In this document: positions 26,884 to 35,873 of the stretch, in pieces
Numbering within the stretch: the stretch's first letter is position 1
Layout of the letters: the number at the start of each line of letters is the position of its first letter
NCBI RefSeq assembly: GCF_015319165.1
Contig: NZ_JADIVZ010000013.1
Span: 41,207 to 105,206, forward strand
DNA length: 64,000 nt
From: Nocardioides acrostichi
GTDB lineage: Bacteria > Actinomycetota > Actinomycetes > Propionibacteriales > Nocardioidaceae
Direction: 5' to 3'
Position numbers and translations under genes: made by a program
Notes under the pieces: generated by a model
What the model saw: the letters and a program-made list of their open reading frames with translations, nothing else
The model's database searches: none
What the model was told of the DNA's origin: nothing

Positions 26884-28446
26884 ATGACGGACGCCGCAGG
26901 CGCGCAGCAGCGCGCCGACGACCTCGTCGAGCAGGCCAGGGCCGGCTACGTCGTGGCCGGGGCGGCCATGGAGCTCGGCGCGCTGATGCTGGACGCCGAC
27001 ACCGTCGTCGCCGACGCACCGGTACGCGCGCCGATCGGCATGCTCAACCGGCACGCGCTGGTCACCGGCGCCACCGGCACCGGCAAGACCAAGACGCTCC
27101 AACAGATGGCCGAGCAGCTGAGTACCGCCGGGGTTCCGGTCTTCGCCGCCGACATGAAGGGCGATCTCTCCGGGCTGCTCGCACCCGGAGCGGAGTCGGA
27201 GAAGGTGCGCGCTCGCGCGCAGCAGATCGGCCAGGACTGGCAGCCCACCGGCTATCCCGTCGAGCTCTACGCCCTCGGTGGCCGCGGCATCGGGCTGCCG
27301 GTGCGGGCCACCGTCACCTCGTTCGGGCCGCTGCTGCTCAGCAAGGTGCTCGGTCTGAACAGGACCCAGGAGTCCAGCCTCGGGCTGGTCTTCCACTACG
27401 CCGACTCCGCCGGGCTCCCGCTGCTCGATCTCTCCGACCTCCGCGCCGTGCTCACGCACCTGCTCTCCGACGACGGCAAGGCCGCCCTCAAGGGGCTGGG
27501 TGGTCTGTCCTCGGCCACCGCCGGGGTGATCCTGCGCTCGCTCATCACCCTGGAGGACCAAGGCGCCGATGAGTTCTTCGGTGAGCCCGAGCTCGACACC
27601 GCCGACCTGCTCCGCCGGGCCGACGACGGCCGCGGCGTCGTCTCGCTGCTCGAGCTGCCCGGGGTGCAGGACCGCCCGGCCTTGTTCTCGACCTTCCTGA
27701 TGTGGCTGCTCGCCGACCTCTACGGCGACCTGCCCGAGGTGGGCGACGCCGACCTGCCCTCGCTGGTGTTCTTCTTCGACGAGGCGCACCTGCTGTTCGC
27801 CGATGCCTCCGATGCCTTCCTCGACCAGGTCGCCCAAACGGTGCGGCTGATCCGCTCCAAGGGCGTCGGCATCGTGTTCGTGACCCAGAATCCCACCGAC
27901 CTGCCCGACGAGGTGCTCGGGCAGCTCGGATCCCGCATCCAGCACGCGATGCGGGCGCACACGCCGGCCGACGCGAAGGCCCTCAAGGCGACCGTCAACA
28001 CGTTCCCGTACTCGGGCTACGACGACCTCGGCCGCGTGCTCACCGGTCTGGGCATCGGAGAGGCGGTGGTGACCATGATGGACGACCGCGGGGCACCGAC
28101 GCCCGTGGCGTGGACCAAGCTGCGGGCACCGCAATCGCTCATGGCGCCGGCGACGCCCGACGCGATGCGCGCCGTCGTGGCCGCCAGCCCCCGCAACGCC
28201 GTCTACACCGAGGTGATCGACCGCGAGTCGGCCCGCGAGAAGCTGGCCGCCAAGGTCGAGCAGGGCGCGGCGACCCAGGAGGCCGAACGGCACGTCCCGG
28301 CGCAGAAGCCGTCGTCCCAGGCGCCGCCCAAGCAGGAGCAGAGCACCGTCGAGAAGGTCGTCGGCTCCAAGGTCTTCCAGGACGCCGCCCGCACGGCCGC
28401 CCGCGAGATCGTGCGCGGCATCTTCGGTGCGGCCCGGCGGCGCTGA
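26884..28446 (+). CDS. HerA-like ATPase (DUF853)
   Basis: P-loop ATPase of 520 residues related to HerA/FtsK. Walker A GATGTGKT at 62-69, Walker B VFFFDEAH near residue 300, and a sensor segment VGIVFVTQNPTDLPDEVLGQLGSRIQHAMRAH follow. The C-terminus is a lysine/glutamine-rich linker plus a short basic helix. No NurA nuclease is adjacent, which would be expected for a classical HerA end-resection pair. Cytoplasmic; function in this bacterial family is not settled. Confidence 0.87.
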   Translation: MTDAAGAQQRADDLVEQARAGYVVAGAAMELGALMLDADTVVADAPVRAPIGMLNRHALVTGATGTGKTKTLQQMAEQLSTAGVPVFAADMKGDLSGLLAPGAESEKVRARAQQIGQDWQPTGYPVELYALGGRGIGLPVRATVTSFGPLLLSKVLGLNRTQESSLGLVFHYADSAGLPLLDLSDLRAVLTHLLSDDGKAALKGLGGLSSATAGVILRSLITLEDQGADEFFGEPELDTADLLRRADDGRGVVSLLELPGVQDRPALFSTFLMWLLADLYGDLPEVGDADLPSLVFFFDEAHLLFADASDAFLDQVAQTVRLIRSKGVGIVFVTQNPTDLPDEVLGQLGSRIQHAMRAHTPADAKALKATVNTFPYSGYDDLGRVLTGLGIGEAVVTMMDDRGAPTPVAWTKLRAPQSLMAPATPDAMRAVVAASPRNAVYTEVIDRESAREKLAAKVEQGAATQEAERHVPAQKPSSQAPPKQEQSTVEKVVGSKVFQDAARTAAREIVRGIFGAARRR

Positions 28447-28457
28447 GCCTCAGTCGG

Positions 28458-28491
28458 CCGTCAGTCGTGCCGTCAGTCGTGCCGTCAGTCG
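28458..28491. repeat. Tandem repeat, 12-bp unit, 2.8 copies
   Basis: CCGTCAGTCGTG repeats at 28458-28469 and 28470-28481 with a partial third copy at 28482-28491. It fills the short gap between the HerA-like gene and the convergent hydrolase. It overlaps the hydrolase stop (28485-28487) and supplies stop codons on the minus strand. Confidence 0.88.
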
Positions 28492-29417
28492 AGATGGCGC
28501 TGGACGAACGCGCGCCAGTCGCGGGCGCTGCGCGCGGGGATCTCGACGTAGGGCAGGTGGCCGATGCCGTCGTAGACGATGCTCTCGGCGTCGGCGATGG
28601 CGGCCCACGCGACGGCCGTGTCGGGGTGCACGATGCGGTCCTCGGCGCCCCACATCACCAGGGTCGGGGTCGTGATCTCCGCCAGCCGTTCGGTGAGGTA
28701 GTCGCGCTGGTAGAAGTCCTCGAACACCTCGGCGTAGCTCTCGCGACGGGCGATGTGGTCGGCGCCCATCGCGGCCACGATCGGGCGTGGCGCGAAGGGT
28801 GGCCGCGACATCACCAGGGCGTAGAAGCGCAGGTAGCCCGCGGTGTCGGTGGGCAGGAACGGGTTCGCACCCTCCCGTTGCAGCGCCGCCTCGGCGTCGC
28901 TGGGGGTCGACACGACGCCCGCGGCGTCGCAGAGGCACAGGGAGGCGACCAGGTCGGGGTGGGCGAGCGCCAGATGGGCGGCGATGAAGCCGCCCATCGA
29001 GTTCCCGATGACGTGGACGCGTGAGATGCCGAGTCCGGTGACGAGGCGAGCGACCCGCTCGGCCTGCGCCGGTGCGCCGTATCCGGCGCCGGAGGTGAAC
29101 GGTGTGCGGCCGTGCGCCGGCAGGTCGGGCACGATCACGCGGAAGTCGCGCGTGAGGTGCCGGGCGAAGGCGGCCCAGGTGGAGGCGTCTGCGGTGTAGC
29201 CGTGGACGAGCAGCAGCACGGGCTTGTCGCTCGGCCCGCCCGCCAGGTAGCTGATCGGCACGCCGTTGACGTGCGCGGTGTGCCGGCTCAGCCCCGCTTG
29301 ACGCTCGGCGAGCGCGAAGCTCGCGCGGGCCACCGCCTGCCCGGGGCGGGGCCAGGTGGCCACGACCCCGGCGACGCCGGCGGTTGCGAGCAGGGCCAAG
29401 GCGGTGCGGATCCTCAC
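28485..29417 (-). CDS. Alpha/beta hydrolase
   Basis: Alpha/beta-hydrolase fold enzyme of 310 residues with an N-terminal hydrophobic segment (about 5-22) that may anchor it or act as a signal. The oxyanion HGY is at about 72-74, nucleophile Ser140 in GNSMGG, with WGAEDRIVHPD and GIGHLPYVE providing the acid and histidine. It resembles esterase/lipase-type hydrolases. The GTG at 29417 is chosen; GTG 29441 would overlap the upstream glucosidase. It follows that gene by about 11 bp. Confidence 0.83.
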   Translation of the reverse strand: MRIRTALALLATAGVAGVVATWPRPGQAVARASFALAERQAGLSRHTAHVNGVPISYLAGGPSDKPVLLLVHGYTADASTWAAFARHLTRDFRVIVPDLPAHGRTPFTSGAGYGAPAQAERVARLVTGLGISRVHVIGNSMGGFIAAHLALAHPDLVASLCLCDAAGVVSTPSDAEAALQREGANPFLPTDTAGYLRFYALVMSRPPFAPRPIVAAMGADHIARRESYAEVFEDFYQRDYLTERLAEITTPTLVMWGAEDRIVHPDTAVAWAAIADAESIVYDGIGHLPYVEIPARSARDWRAFVQRHLD

Positions 29418-29428
29418 GGCGCTGGACG

Positions 29429-31036
29429 TTAGCGCACCCACACGGCGGTGTCGGCGGGCAGCTTGTCGTCGACCGCACCGCTGGCCATGATCACCTCGCC
29501 CGCCGGCAGGGGAGCAGGTGTGGAGCCGGTGTTGAGGACGACGGTCACGTCACCGCGGCGAAAGGTCAGCACCTCACCGTCGACGGCGAGGTCGCTGACC
29601 TCACGGGCATGGGCGTCGAGGGTGCGCCGCGCTGCGAGCGCCTGGCGGTAGAACGCGAGCGTGGAGGCCGGGTCTGCCGCCTGCGCCGCGACGCTCGCCG
29701 CGCCCCAACCGGCCGGCTGCGGCAGCCACGGCTGCCCGGTGCCGGGGCCGAAGGCGTACGGCGGCTCGGTGCCGTCCCACGGGATCGGCACCCGACAGCC
29801 GTCGCGGCCGACTTCCGGCTTGTCGGTGTCCTTGGTGCGCAGCCAACTGGGGTCGGTACGGGCCTCGGGCGGCACGTCGACCTGCTCCAGGCCCAGTTCC
29901 TCGCCCTGGTAGAGGTAGGCCGAGCCGGGCAGCGACAGCATGGTCAGGGTCGCCGCGCGAGCCCGCGCCAGGCCCTGGTCGCCACCGCCGTAGCGGGTCA
30001 CGTGCCGCACGACGTCGTGGTTCGACAGCACCCACGTGGGGCTCGCGGAGACCTCGGCCAACGCGTCGAACGTGCTGGTGATGACGTCGGCGAACGCGGG
30101 CGCCGTCCAGGCTGCGAGCAGCCACGAGAAGTTGAAGGCCTGGCTCATCTCGTCGTCGCGCACGAAACGCGCCATCGACTCCGGCGTCTGGGTCCAGGCC
30201 TCGGCGACGGTCATCCGGTCACCGTCGTACTCGGCGAGGACCTGGTGCCAGCGGCGGTAGACGTCGTGCACCTCGGGCTGGTCCCACATCGGCTCGTCGG
30301 CCAGCGTGCGCTCGACCATCGAGGCGGCGTTCTCGCCGGCCGACGGGCCGCGCGTGGCGCTCTCGTCGCGCACCTGGTCGCGCAGCGACTCCTCCTTGAA
30401 GAGGCCGTGGGCCACGTCGACGCGGAAGCCGTCGACGCCTCGGTCGAGCCAGAACCGCAGCACGGCGACGAACATGTCGCCGACCTCGGGGTTGCGCCAG
30501 TCGAAGTCGGGCTGAGAGGAGTCGAAGAGGTGCAGGTACCACTGGCCGTCCGGGACGCGGTCCCAGGCCGAGCCGCCGAACACCGAGAGCCAGTTGTTCG
30601 GCGGCTCGGCGCCGTCGGGGCCGCGGCCCTCGCGGAAGATGTACCGCGCGCGCTCGGGGCTGCCGGGCCCCGCTGCGAGGGCGGCCTGGAACCACGCGTG
30701 CTGGTCCGAGGAGTGGTTGGGCACCAGGTCGACGACCACCTTCAGGCCCAGCTCGTGGGCGCGGGCGAGCAGCGCGTCGGCGTCCTCGAGGCTGCCGAAG
30801 AGCGGGTCGATGTCGCAGTAGTCGCTGACGTCGTAGCCGTGGTCGTTCTGCGGGGAGCGGTAGAACGGCGAGATCCACAGGGCGTCGACGCCGAGCGCGG
30901 CCAAGTGGTCGAGGTGCGCCGTGATGCCGGGCAGGTCGCCCACTCCGTCGCCGTCGGCGTCGGCGAAGCTGCGCGGGTAGACCTGGTAGATGACGGCGTC
31001 ACGCCACCAGGGCGCGGTGTCGACGGGAGTGCTCAT
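29429..31036 (-). CDS. Glycoside hydrolase family 13 alpha-glucosidase
   Basis: GH13 enzyme of 535 residues, oligo-1,6-glucosidase/alpha-glucosidase type. Nucleophile Asp in DGFRVDVAHG, acid/base Glu in TVAEAWTQ, transition-state Asp in LSNHDVVRH and the calcium/substrate segment VVVDLVPNHSSDQHAWF are all present in order. No signal peptide, so it acts on imported maltose, sucrose or malto-oligomers, or on trehalose. ATG 31036 is selected; ATG 31045 would add three residues. Confidence 0.9.
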   Translation of the reverse strand: MSTPVDTAPWWRDAVIYQVYPRSFADADGDGVGDLPGITAHLDHLAALGVDALWISPFYRSPQNDHGYDVSDYCDIDPLFGSLEDADALLARAHELGLKVVVDLVPNHSSDQHAWFQAALAAGPGSPERARYIFREGRGPDGAEPPNNWLSVFGGSAWDRVPDGQWYLHLFDSSQPDFDWRNPEVGDMFVAVLRFWLDRGVDGFRVDVAHGLFKEESLRDQVRDESATRGPSAGENAASMVERTLADEPMWDQPEVHDVYRRWHQVLAEYDGDRMTVAEAWTQTPESMARFVRDDEMSQAFNFSWLLAAWTAPAFADVITSTFDALAEVSASPTWVLSNHDVVRHVTRYGGGDQGLARARAATLTMLSLPGSAYLYQGEELGLEQVDVPPEARTDPSWLRTKDTDKPEVGRDGCRVPIPWDGTEPPYAFGPGTGQPWLPQPAGWGAASVAAQAADPASTLAFYRQALAARRTLDAHAREVSDLAVDGEVLTFRRGDVTVVLNTGSTPAPLPAGEVIMASGAVDDKLPADTAVWVR

Positions 31037-31082
31037 GCGGCCCATCGTGGCATACGAGGCGCGGATTCGTGTACCGGTAAAC

Positions 31083-32447
31083 TCATCTGTTCTTGATGCG
31101 TTGGTAGCGGTCCAGCGCCTCCTGGCGCTCCTCCTTGTGGTCGACCAGGGGCTGTGGGTAGCCGACCAGGTCGCGCGTGTCGTCGTCCGGCTCGTGCGGG
31201 TCGGGCACCTGGTCGGGGTCCGACAGCTCCTCGACCCAGCGTCGGATGTAGTCGCCGGGCGGGTCGAACTTCTTGCCCTGAGTGGTGGGGTTGAAGACCC
31301 GGAAGAACGGCGAGGCGTCGGTGCCGCTGCCTGCCGTCCACTGCCAGCCGTGCTGGTTGGAGGCGAGGTCGCCGTCGACGAGCCAGTGCATGAAGTGCCG
31401 GGCGCCGTGCTGCCACTCCAGGTGCAGATCCTTGACCAGGAAGCTGGCCACGATCATGCGGACCCGGTTGTGCATCCAGCCCGTGGCTCGAAGCTGCCGC
31501 ATGCCGGCGTCCACGACCGGGAAGCCCGTGCGTCCCTGCGTCCAGGCGTCGAGCTCGGCACCCGGACGGGCGTAGTCCATCTTCGCGAACTCGGGCTTGA
31601 GGTACTCCCTGGCCGTCTCGGGACGCTGGTGCAGCACGTCGGCGTAGAACTCGCGCCAGGCCAGCTCGGTGCGGTAGGTGCGCGCACCGTTCGAGCGCCG
31701 CTGGGCCAGGTCGGCCAGCAGCGTGCGGGGGTGCACCTCGCCGTACTTCAGGTGCACCGAGAGGTGGCTGGTGCCGTTGACGCCCGGCTTGTCGCGGTCG
31801 TCGTCGTAGCGGTCGATGCGGTCGAGGAACTCCTGCCAGCGTGCGAGCGCGGCGTCCTCGCCGGCGTCGGGCAGCTCGAGACCGGAGGGCAGGTCGGGCG
31901 CGGGGATGTCGGTGGTGCTGTCCTGCTCCGCGTCGAGCGCCAGCCACGAGCAACCGGACGGCGCGTCGACCGGCCCGCGCCAACCGTGATCGGCCCAGGC
32001 GCGCGAGAACGGGGTGAACACCTTGTAGGGGTCGCCGGTCTTGTTCGTGACCCGACCCGGAGCCACCGCATACGGCGAGCCGGTGCGCACGAGCTCGATA
32101 CCGGCGTCCTCGAGGGCCTGCTCGACGTCGTCGTCGCGCTGCGCGCCGTAGGGACCGTAGTCGGCGGCGATGTGCACCTGGTCGGCCTCCACCGCCCGTG
32201 CGGCGAGCACCACCCGACGCACCGGGTCGCCGCGCACCACCGAGAGACCCGCCTGACGCTGGCGCAGTGAGGCGTCGAGCGCACGCAGCGAGGCGCCCAG
32301 GTAGGCGCGACGACTGGGCCCGGCCGGCCCCCACAGTCGGGGGTCGAGCACGAAGAGCGGCAGCACCTCACCCGACTCGGCCGCGGCGAGCAGGGCCGGG
32401 TTGTCGCGCAGGCGCAGATCTCGGCGGAACCACATGACGGCAGGCAC
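31083..32447 (-). CDS. phr: Deoxyribodipyrimidine photolyase
   Basis: FAD-dependent DNA photolyase of 454 residues that repairs pyrimidine dimers with blue light. It opens with MWFRRDLRLRDNPAL (photolyase N-terminal alpha/beta domain) and contains the FAD/DNA region TELAWREFYADVLH, GWMHNRVRMIVASFLVKDLHLEWQ and WQWTAGSGTDASPFFRVFNP. GTG start at 32447 follows a GGTGG tract. Confidence 0.93.
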   Translation of the reverse strand: MPAVMWFRRDLRLRDNPALLAAAESGEVLPLFVLDPRLWGPAGPSRRAYLGASLRALDASLRQRQAGLSVVRGDPVRRVVLAARAVEADQVHIAADYGPYGAQRDDDVEQALEDAGIELVRTGSPYAVAPGRVTNKTGDPYKVFTPFSRAWADHGWRGPVDAPSGCSWLALDAEQDSTTDIPAPDLPSGLELPDAGEDAALARWQEFLDRIDRYDDDRDKPGVNGTSHLSVHLKYGEVHPRTLLADLAQRRSNGARTYRTELAWREFYADVLHQRPETAREYLKPEFAKMDYARPGAELDAWTQGRTGFPVVDAGMRQLRATGWMHNRVRMIVASFLVKDLHLEWQHGARHFMHWLVDGDLASNQHGWQWTAGSGTDASPFFRVFNPTTQGKKFDPPGDYIRRWVEELSDPDQVPDPHEPDDDTRDLVGYPQPLVDHKEERQEALDRYQRIKNR

Positions 32448-32545
32448 CCGTCCACCCTGCCAGCGTGCGGACCAGCGGCGCAGGCTCCGGTGGGGTGAAG
32501 GCTCCGAGTGGTGCCGACGCGGCACGTCGATGGGAGGATGGGCGC

Positions 32546-33232
32546 GTGAGTGACCTGATCGACACCACCGAGATGTACCTGCGCACCATCTACGAGCTGG
32601 TCGAGGAGGGAATCGTGCCGCTGCGGGCACGCATCGCCGAGCGCCTGCACCAGTCCGGCCCGACCGTGTCTCAGACGGTGTCGCGCATGGAGCGCGACGG
32701 GCTGCTCACGGTCGAGGGCGACCGACACCTCGAGCTCACTGACACGGGGCTGGTCCTGGCCACCCGCGTCATGCGCAAGCACCGCCTGGCCGAACGACTG
32801 CTCACCGACGTCATCGGCCTCGACTGGGAGCTCGTGCACGAGGAGGCGTGCCGCTGGGAGCACGTGATGAGCGAAACGGTCGAGAAGCGTCTGCTCGAGT
32901 TGCTCGGTGGTCCCACGGAGTCGCCGTACGGCAACCCGATCCCCGGTCTCGACGAGCTTGGGCAGACCGAGCCCGGCGAGGGATTCATGACCGGTGTCGA
33001 GGCGCTCTCCGACGTCGCCGCGGATGCCGAGCAGCAGGTGTTGGTACGTCGCATCGCCGAGGAGATGCAGAAGGACGAGCAGCTCATGAGCGCGCTGCGG
33101 CGCGTCGGTGCCCGGCCCGAGTGCACGGTCACGGTGGTGGCCACGCCTCACGGCGTCCTCATCGGGTCCGGCGGCGAGAGCGCCGAGATCGTGCCCGAGG
33201 CCGCCGAGCACATCTTCGTCAGCCGCCTCTGA
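32546..33232 (+). CDS. ideR: Iron-dependent repressor IdeR/DtxR
   Basis: DtxR-family metalloregulator of 228 residues. The metal ligands known from M. tuberculosis IdeR are all at the same positions: M10, H79, E83, H98, C102, E105 and H106. It has an N-terminal winged HTH (1-72), the dimerisation/metal domain (73-140) and a C-terminal SH3-like domain (about 150-228). This pattern favours iron over manganese sensing. A GGGAGGA ribosome site precedes the GTG at 32546. Confidence 0.93.
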   Translation: MSDLIDTTEMYLRTIYELVEEGIVPLRARIAERLHQSGPTVSQTVSRMERDGLLTVEGDRHLELTDTGLVLATRVMRKHRLAERLLTDVIGLDWELVHEEACRWEHVMSETVEKRLLELLGGPTESPYGNPIPGLDELGQTEPGEGFMTGVEALSDVAADAEQQVLVRRIAEEMQKDEQLMSALRRVGARPECTVTVVATPHGVLIGSGGESAEIVPEAAEHIFVSRL

Positions 33233-33234
33233 CC

Positions 33235-33309
33235 GACCCCTCGAGGCACGATTCGCGACCCCTCGAGGCACGATTCGCGACCCCTCGAGGCACGATTCGC
33301 GACCCCTCG
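33235..33309. repeat. Tandem repeat, 22-bp unit, 3.4 copies
   Basis: Perfect copies at 33235-33256, 33257-33278 and 33279-33300 with a partial fourth to 33309. Each begins GACCCCTCGAGGCACG and contains the palindrome CCTCGAGG. It starts two bases after the ideR stop and ends eight bases before the convergent response-regulator stop, occupying almost the entire gap. See also the 22-bp repeat at 44458. Confidence 0.95.
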
Positions 33310-33316
33310 CGAGTGA

Positions 33317-33940
33317 CTACAGCCAGCCGTTGTCTTCGGCGAGGCGGCAGGCGCCGGCTCGGTTCTCGGCGCCGGTCTTGCCGATGGCGGCCGAGAGATG
33401 GTTGCGCACCGTGCCCTCAGAGAGGTGCAAGGTGCGGGCCAGGGCGGCCACCGACGCGCCGTCGCGGGCAGCGCGCAGCACCTCGGTCTCGCGCTCGGAG
33501 AGCGGCGACTCGCCGAGCACCAGCGACGAGGTGGCCAGGGCCGGGTCGACCACCCGCAAGCCGGCATGCACCCGGCGGACGGCGTCCGCGAGCTGTGCGG
33601 CGGGGGTGTTCTTGACGACGAAACCGGCCGCCCCGCTGCGCACGGACCGGTGCAGGAAGCCGGGCCGCCCGAAGGTGGTCACGATGAGCACCCGTGTGTC
33701 TGGGAAGCGCCGCACGACCTCGGCGCAGGCGTCCATGCCGCCCATGCCCGGCATCTCGACATCGAGCAGCAGCACGTCGGGGCGGTATCGCTCGACCTGG
33801 TCCAGGGCCGCCTCGCCGCTGCCGGCCTCGCCCACGACCTCGAGATCCGGCTCTAGGCCGAGCAGGGCGCTCAGCGCCCCCCGCACGAGATCCTGGTCGT
33901 CGGCCAGGACGATCCTGATCGGCTCGGCGCTGCTGCTCAC
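33317..33940 (-). CDS. NarL/LuxR-type response regulator
   Basis: Two-component response regulator of 207 residues. Receiver domain about 9-125 with phosphoacceptor Asp60 in VLLLDVEMPG and acidic pocket LADDQD; LuxR-type HTH about 143-205 (LSERETEVLRAARDGASVAALARTLHLSEGTVRNHL). It overlaps the kinase gene upstream by four bases (GTGA) and is the last gene of an ABC exporter and two-component operon. Confidence 0.92.
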   Translation of the reverse strand: MSSSAEPIRIVLADDQDLVRGALSALLGLEPDLEVVGEAGSGEAALDQVERYRPDVLLLDVEMPGMGGMDACAEVVRRFPDTRVLIVTTFGRPGFLHRSVRSGAAGFVVKNTPAAQLADAVRRVHAGLRVVDPALATSSLVLGESPLSERETEVLRAARDGASVAALARTLHLSEGTVRNHLSAAIGKTGAENRAGACRLAEDNGWL

Positions 33941-35091
33941 GGCCGACTCACCTCCAGGCAGAAGCCGGGCGAGAGCGCCCGGGTGGAGAGCATGGCGCCC
34001 ACGGCCGCCGCACGGTCGCTCAGCCCGGCCAGGCCGCTGCCGCTCGTGGGCGAGGCACCGGCGCCACCGACATCGAGAACCCCGCGACCGTCGTCGGCCA
34101 CGCGGAGGCTGGTCGACCGCACCGTCACGGTGCAGCGCCGCGCGTCGCTGTGCCGGACGACGTTCGTGACGCCCTCGCGCAAGGTCCACGCGAACAGCTC
34201 CGCGAGGTCGTCGGGCACCGTGCCCAGGTGCGCAGGTTCCGGCAGGTCGGTCTCGATGCCGGCGGCCTGGAGGGCCAGCCGCGCCCGCGCCAGCTCACCG
34301 GTCAGCGAGATCTCGCGATACCCCTCGACGGCGCGTCGCACGTCGTCGAGCGCCTCGCGGGAGAGTCGCTCGAGGTCGTCGAGCTCGGCGATGGCACGGT
34401 CGCGGTCGGTGTCGACCAGGCGGCGGGCCAGCTCGGCCTTGAGGGCGATGACCGTGAGGGAGTGCCCGACCACGTCGTGCAGGTCGCGCGCGAACCGGTT
34501 GCGATGCTCGGAGAGGGCGAGCCGCTGGTTGTCGTTGGTGGCCAACTGGAGTTCGGCGTTGGCTCTCAGCATCCGGGTGATGCCCCAGATGGCCATCGAC
34601 GCCGCGAGCATGGCGACCAGCAGGCCGGCATCGACCGACCACCCGGGCACGAGCACGGTCGCGGCGAAGGTCGTGACCGCGATGGTGCCGGCCAGCACGA
34701 TGCCGAGGCGGCCCTCGAACGCCATGATCGCGGTGACGCACGTGTAGACCGCCGCCGCGGTGCCGGTCTGCCCGACGCTCAGGCACATCACGACGCCCAG
34801 CGCGATCTCGAGCGTCACCGTCGTCGCCGCGAGCCGCGAATCGGGGGTGCGGGCTGTCCAGCGGCCGCTGCGCACGGCGTAGAAGAACCGCAGGTACACC
34901 GCCGCGAAGGCGAGCACGGCGACCAGGCCGACCCAACCCCCGAGGGAGTCCCGTCGCTGCCACGCCGCGCCGAGCGGCTGGAGGAGGAAGAGGATCCAGA
35001 CGGTGGCGAACAGGCCGCCGCGCTGCCACGGCCGCCCCTCACCGTCCGGGGGCGAGCCGAAGGGACGCCGATACCTCGACAGCTGGGTCAC
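33937..35091 (-). CDS. Sensor histidine kinase (HisKA_3 type)
   Basis: Membrane-bound kinase of 384 residues with about six hydrophobic segments (about 25-180), a HisKA_3 dimerisation domain with the phosphoacceptor His in RFARDLHDVVGHSLTVIALKAELA, and a HATPase domain containing NVVRHSDARRCTV. This layout matches NarL-type and LiaS/DesK-type sensors. The GTG at 35091 overlaps the permease stop (GTGA). Phosphorylates the response regulator whose gene follows, and likely reports on the exporter cargo or on cell-envelope stress. Confidence 0.9.
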   Translation of the reverse strand: MTQLSRYRRPFGSPPDGEGRPWQRGGLFATVWILFLLQPLGAAWQRRDSLGGWVGLVAVLAFAAVYLRFFYAVRSGRWTARTPDSRLAATTVTLEIALGVVMCLSVGQTGTAAAVYTCVTAIMAFEGRLGIVLAGTIAVTTFAATVLVPGWSVDAGLLVAMLAASMAIWGITRMLRANAELQLATNDNQRLALSEHRNRFARDLHDVVGHSLTVIALKAELARRLVDTDRDRAIAELDDLERLSREALDDVRRAVEGYREISLTGELARARLALQAAGIETDLPEPAHLGTVPDDLAELFAWTLREGVTNVVRHSDARRCTVTVRSTSLRVADDGRGVLDVGGAGASPTSGSGLAGLSDRAAAVGAMLSTRALSPGFCLEVSRP

Positions 35092-35873
35092 ACGCGAGCC
35101 GTGTCTGCGCTCATCCGCCACGCGGCGCCGGCCACGAAGAGGCCGAGCCACGCCAGCGCGTTGACGATCGCGAACCACGGCAGCTCGTGGGTGAGCGGGG
35201 CGCGCGCGACTTCGGCGACTCCGTACATCGGCGTCCAGTAGGCGATGTCGCGGATGACCGCGGAGTACTGGTCCAGGGGGATGAACAGCCCCCCGAGGAA
35301 GGAGAGCAGGGCCAAACCGGGACCGAGTATCTGCATGGCGTTCTCACCGGGTACGAGGTAGCCGACGAAGACCCCCAGGGCGGCGAAGCTGAGGATGCAG
35401 ACCAGCGTGGTGAGGCCGCAGGCGATCCAGGCGCCGAGGGGCAGGTCGACGGTGCCCTTGGCGGCACCGACGACGTTGACGGCGACGATGGCGACCACGC
35501 CGGCGCTGAGGGCGACGAGGGCCTTGACCAACACATAGGCCACTGGATGCAGGGGTGTGGTGCGCAGCTGGCGCGACCAGCCCTGGGCGCGCTCGGTGGC
35601 GACACCGGCGCCGGTCGCGGCCGCGATGAGCGCGCCGCCGTAGAGAGCCATGGACACCATGATGTACGCCGCGACGTTGCCGACGCCCACCTTCTGCTCG
35701 CCCTGGTCGCCGGAGCCGAACACGAAGAACATCGCGACGGGGAACGCGAGGGCGAAGATCACGGTGCGCCGGTTGCGCAGCACGCGCATCAGCTCGATGC
35801 CGAGCAGGGTGCGGTTGAAGCCGCCCAGGGGAGGGACGCGGCGCGTGGCCGGGTCGGTCTCGAGCGTGCTCAT
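35088..35873 (-). CDS. ABC-2 type exporter permease
   Basis: ABC-2 permease of 261 residues with about six membrane segments. It has the pattern seen in antibiotic or lipid exporters paired with DesK/NarL systems (IELMRVLRNRRTVIFALAFPVAMFFVF). ATG at 35873 overlaps the ATPase stop. Cargo unknown. Confidence 0.88.
   Translation of the reverse strand: MSTLETDPATRRVPPLGGFNRTLLGIELMRVLRNRRTVIFALAFPVAMFFVFGSGDQGEQKVGVGNVAAYIMVSMALYGGALIAAATGAGVATERAQGWSRQLRTTPLHPVAYVLVKALVALSAGVVAIVAVNVVGAAKGTVDLPLGAWIACGLTTLVCILSFAALGVFVGYLVPGENAMQILGPGLALLSFLGGLFIPLDQYSAVIRDIAYWTPMYGVAEVARAPLTHELPWFAIVNALAWLGLFVAGAAWRMSADTARV

Noticed and set aside
33235..33309. Possible CRISPR array
   Set aside because: The 22-bp units are directly adjacent with no spacers, and no cas gene is present. 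The repeat at 44458 is the same case.
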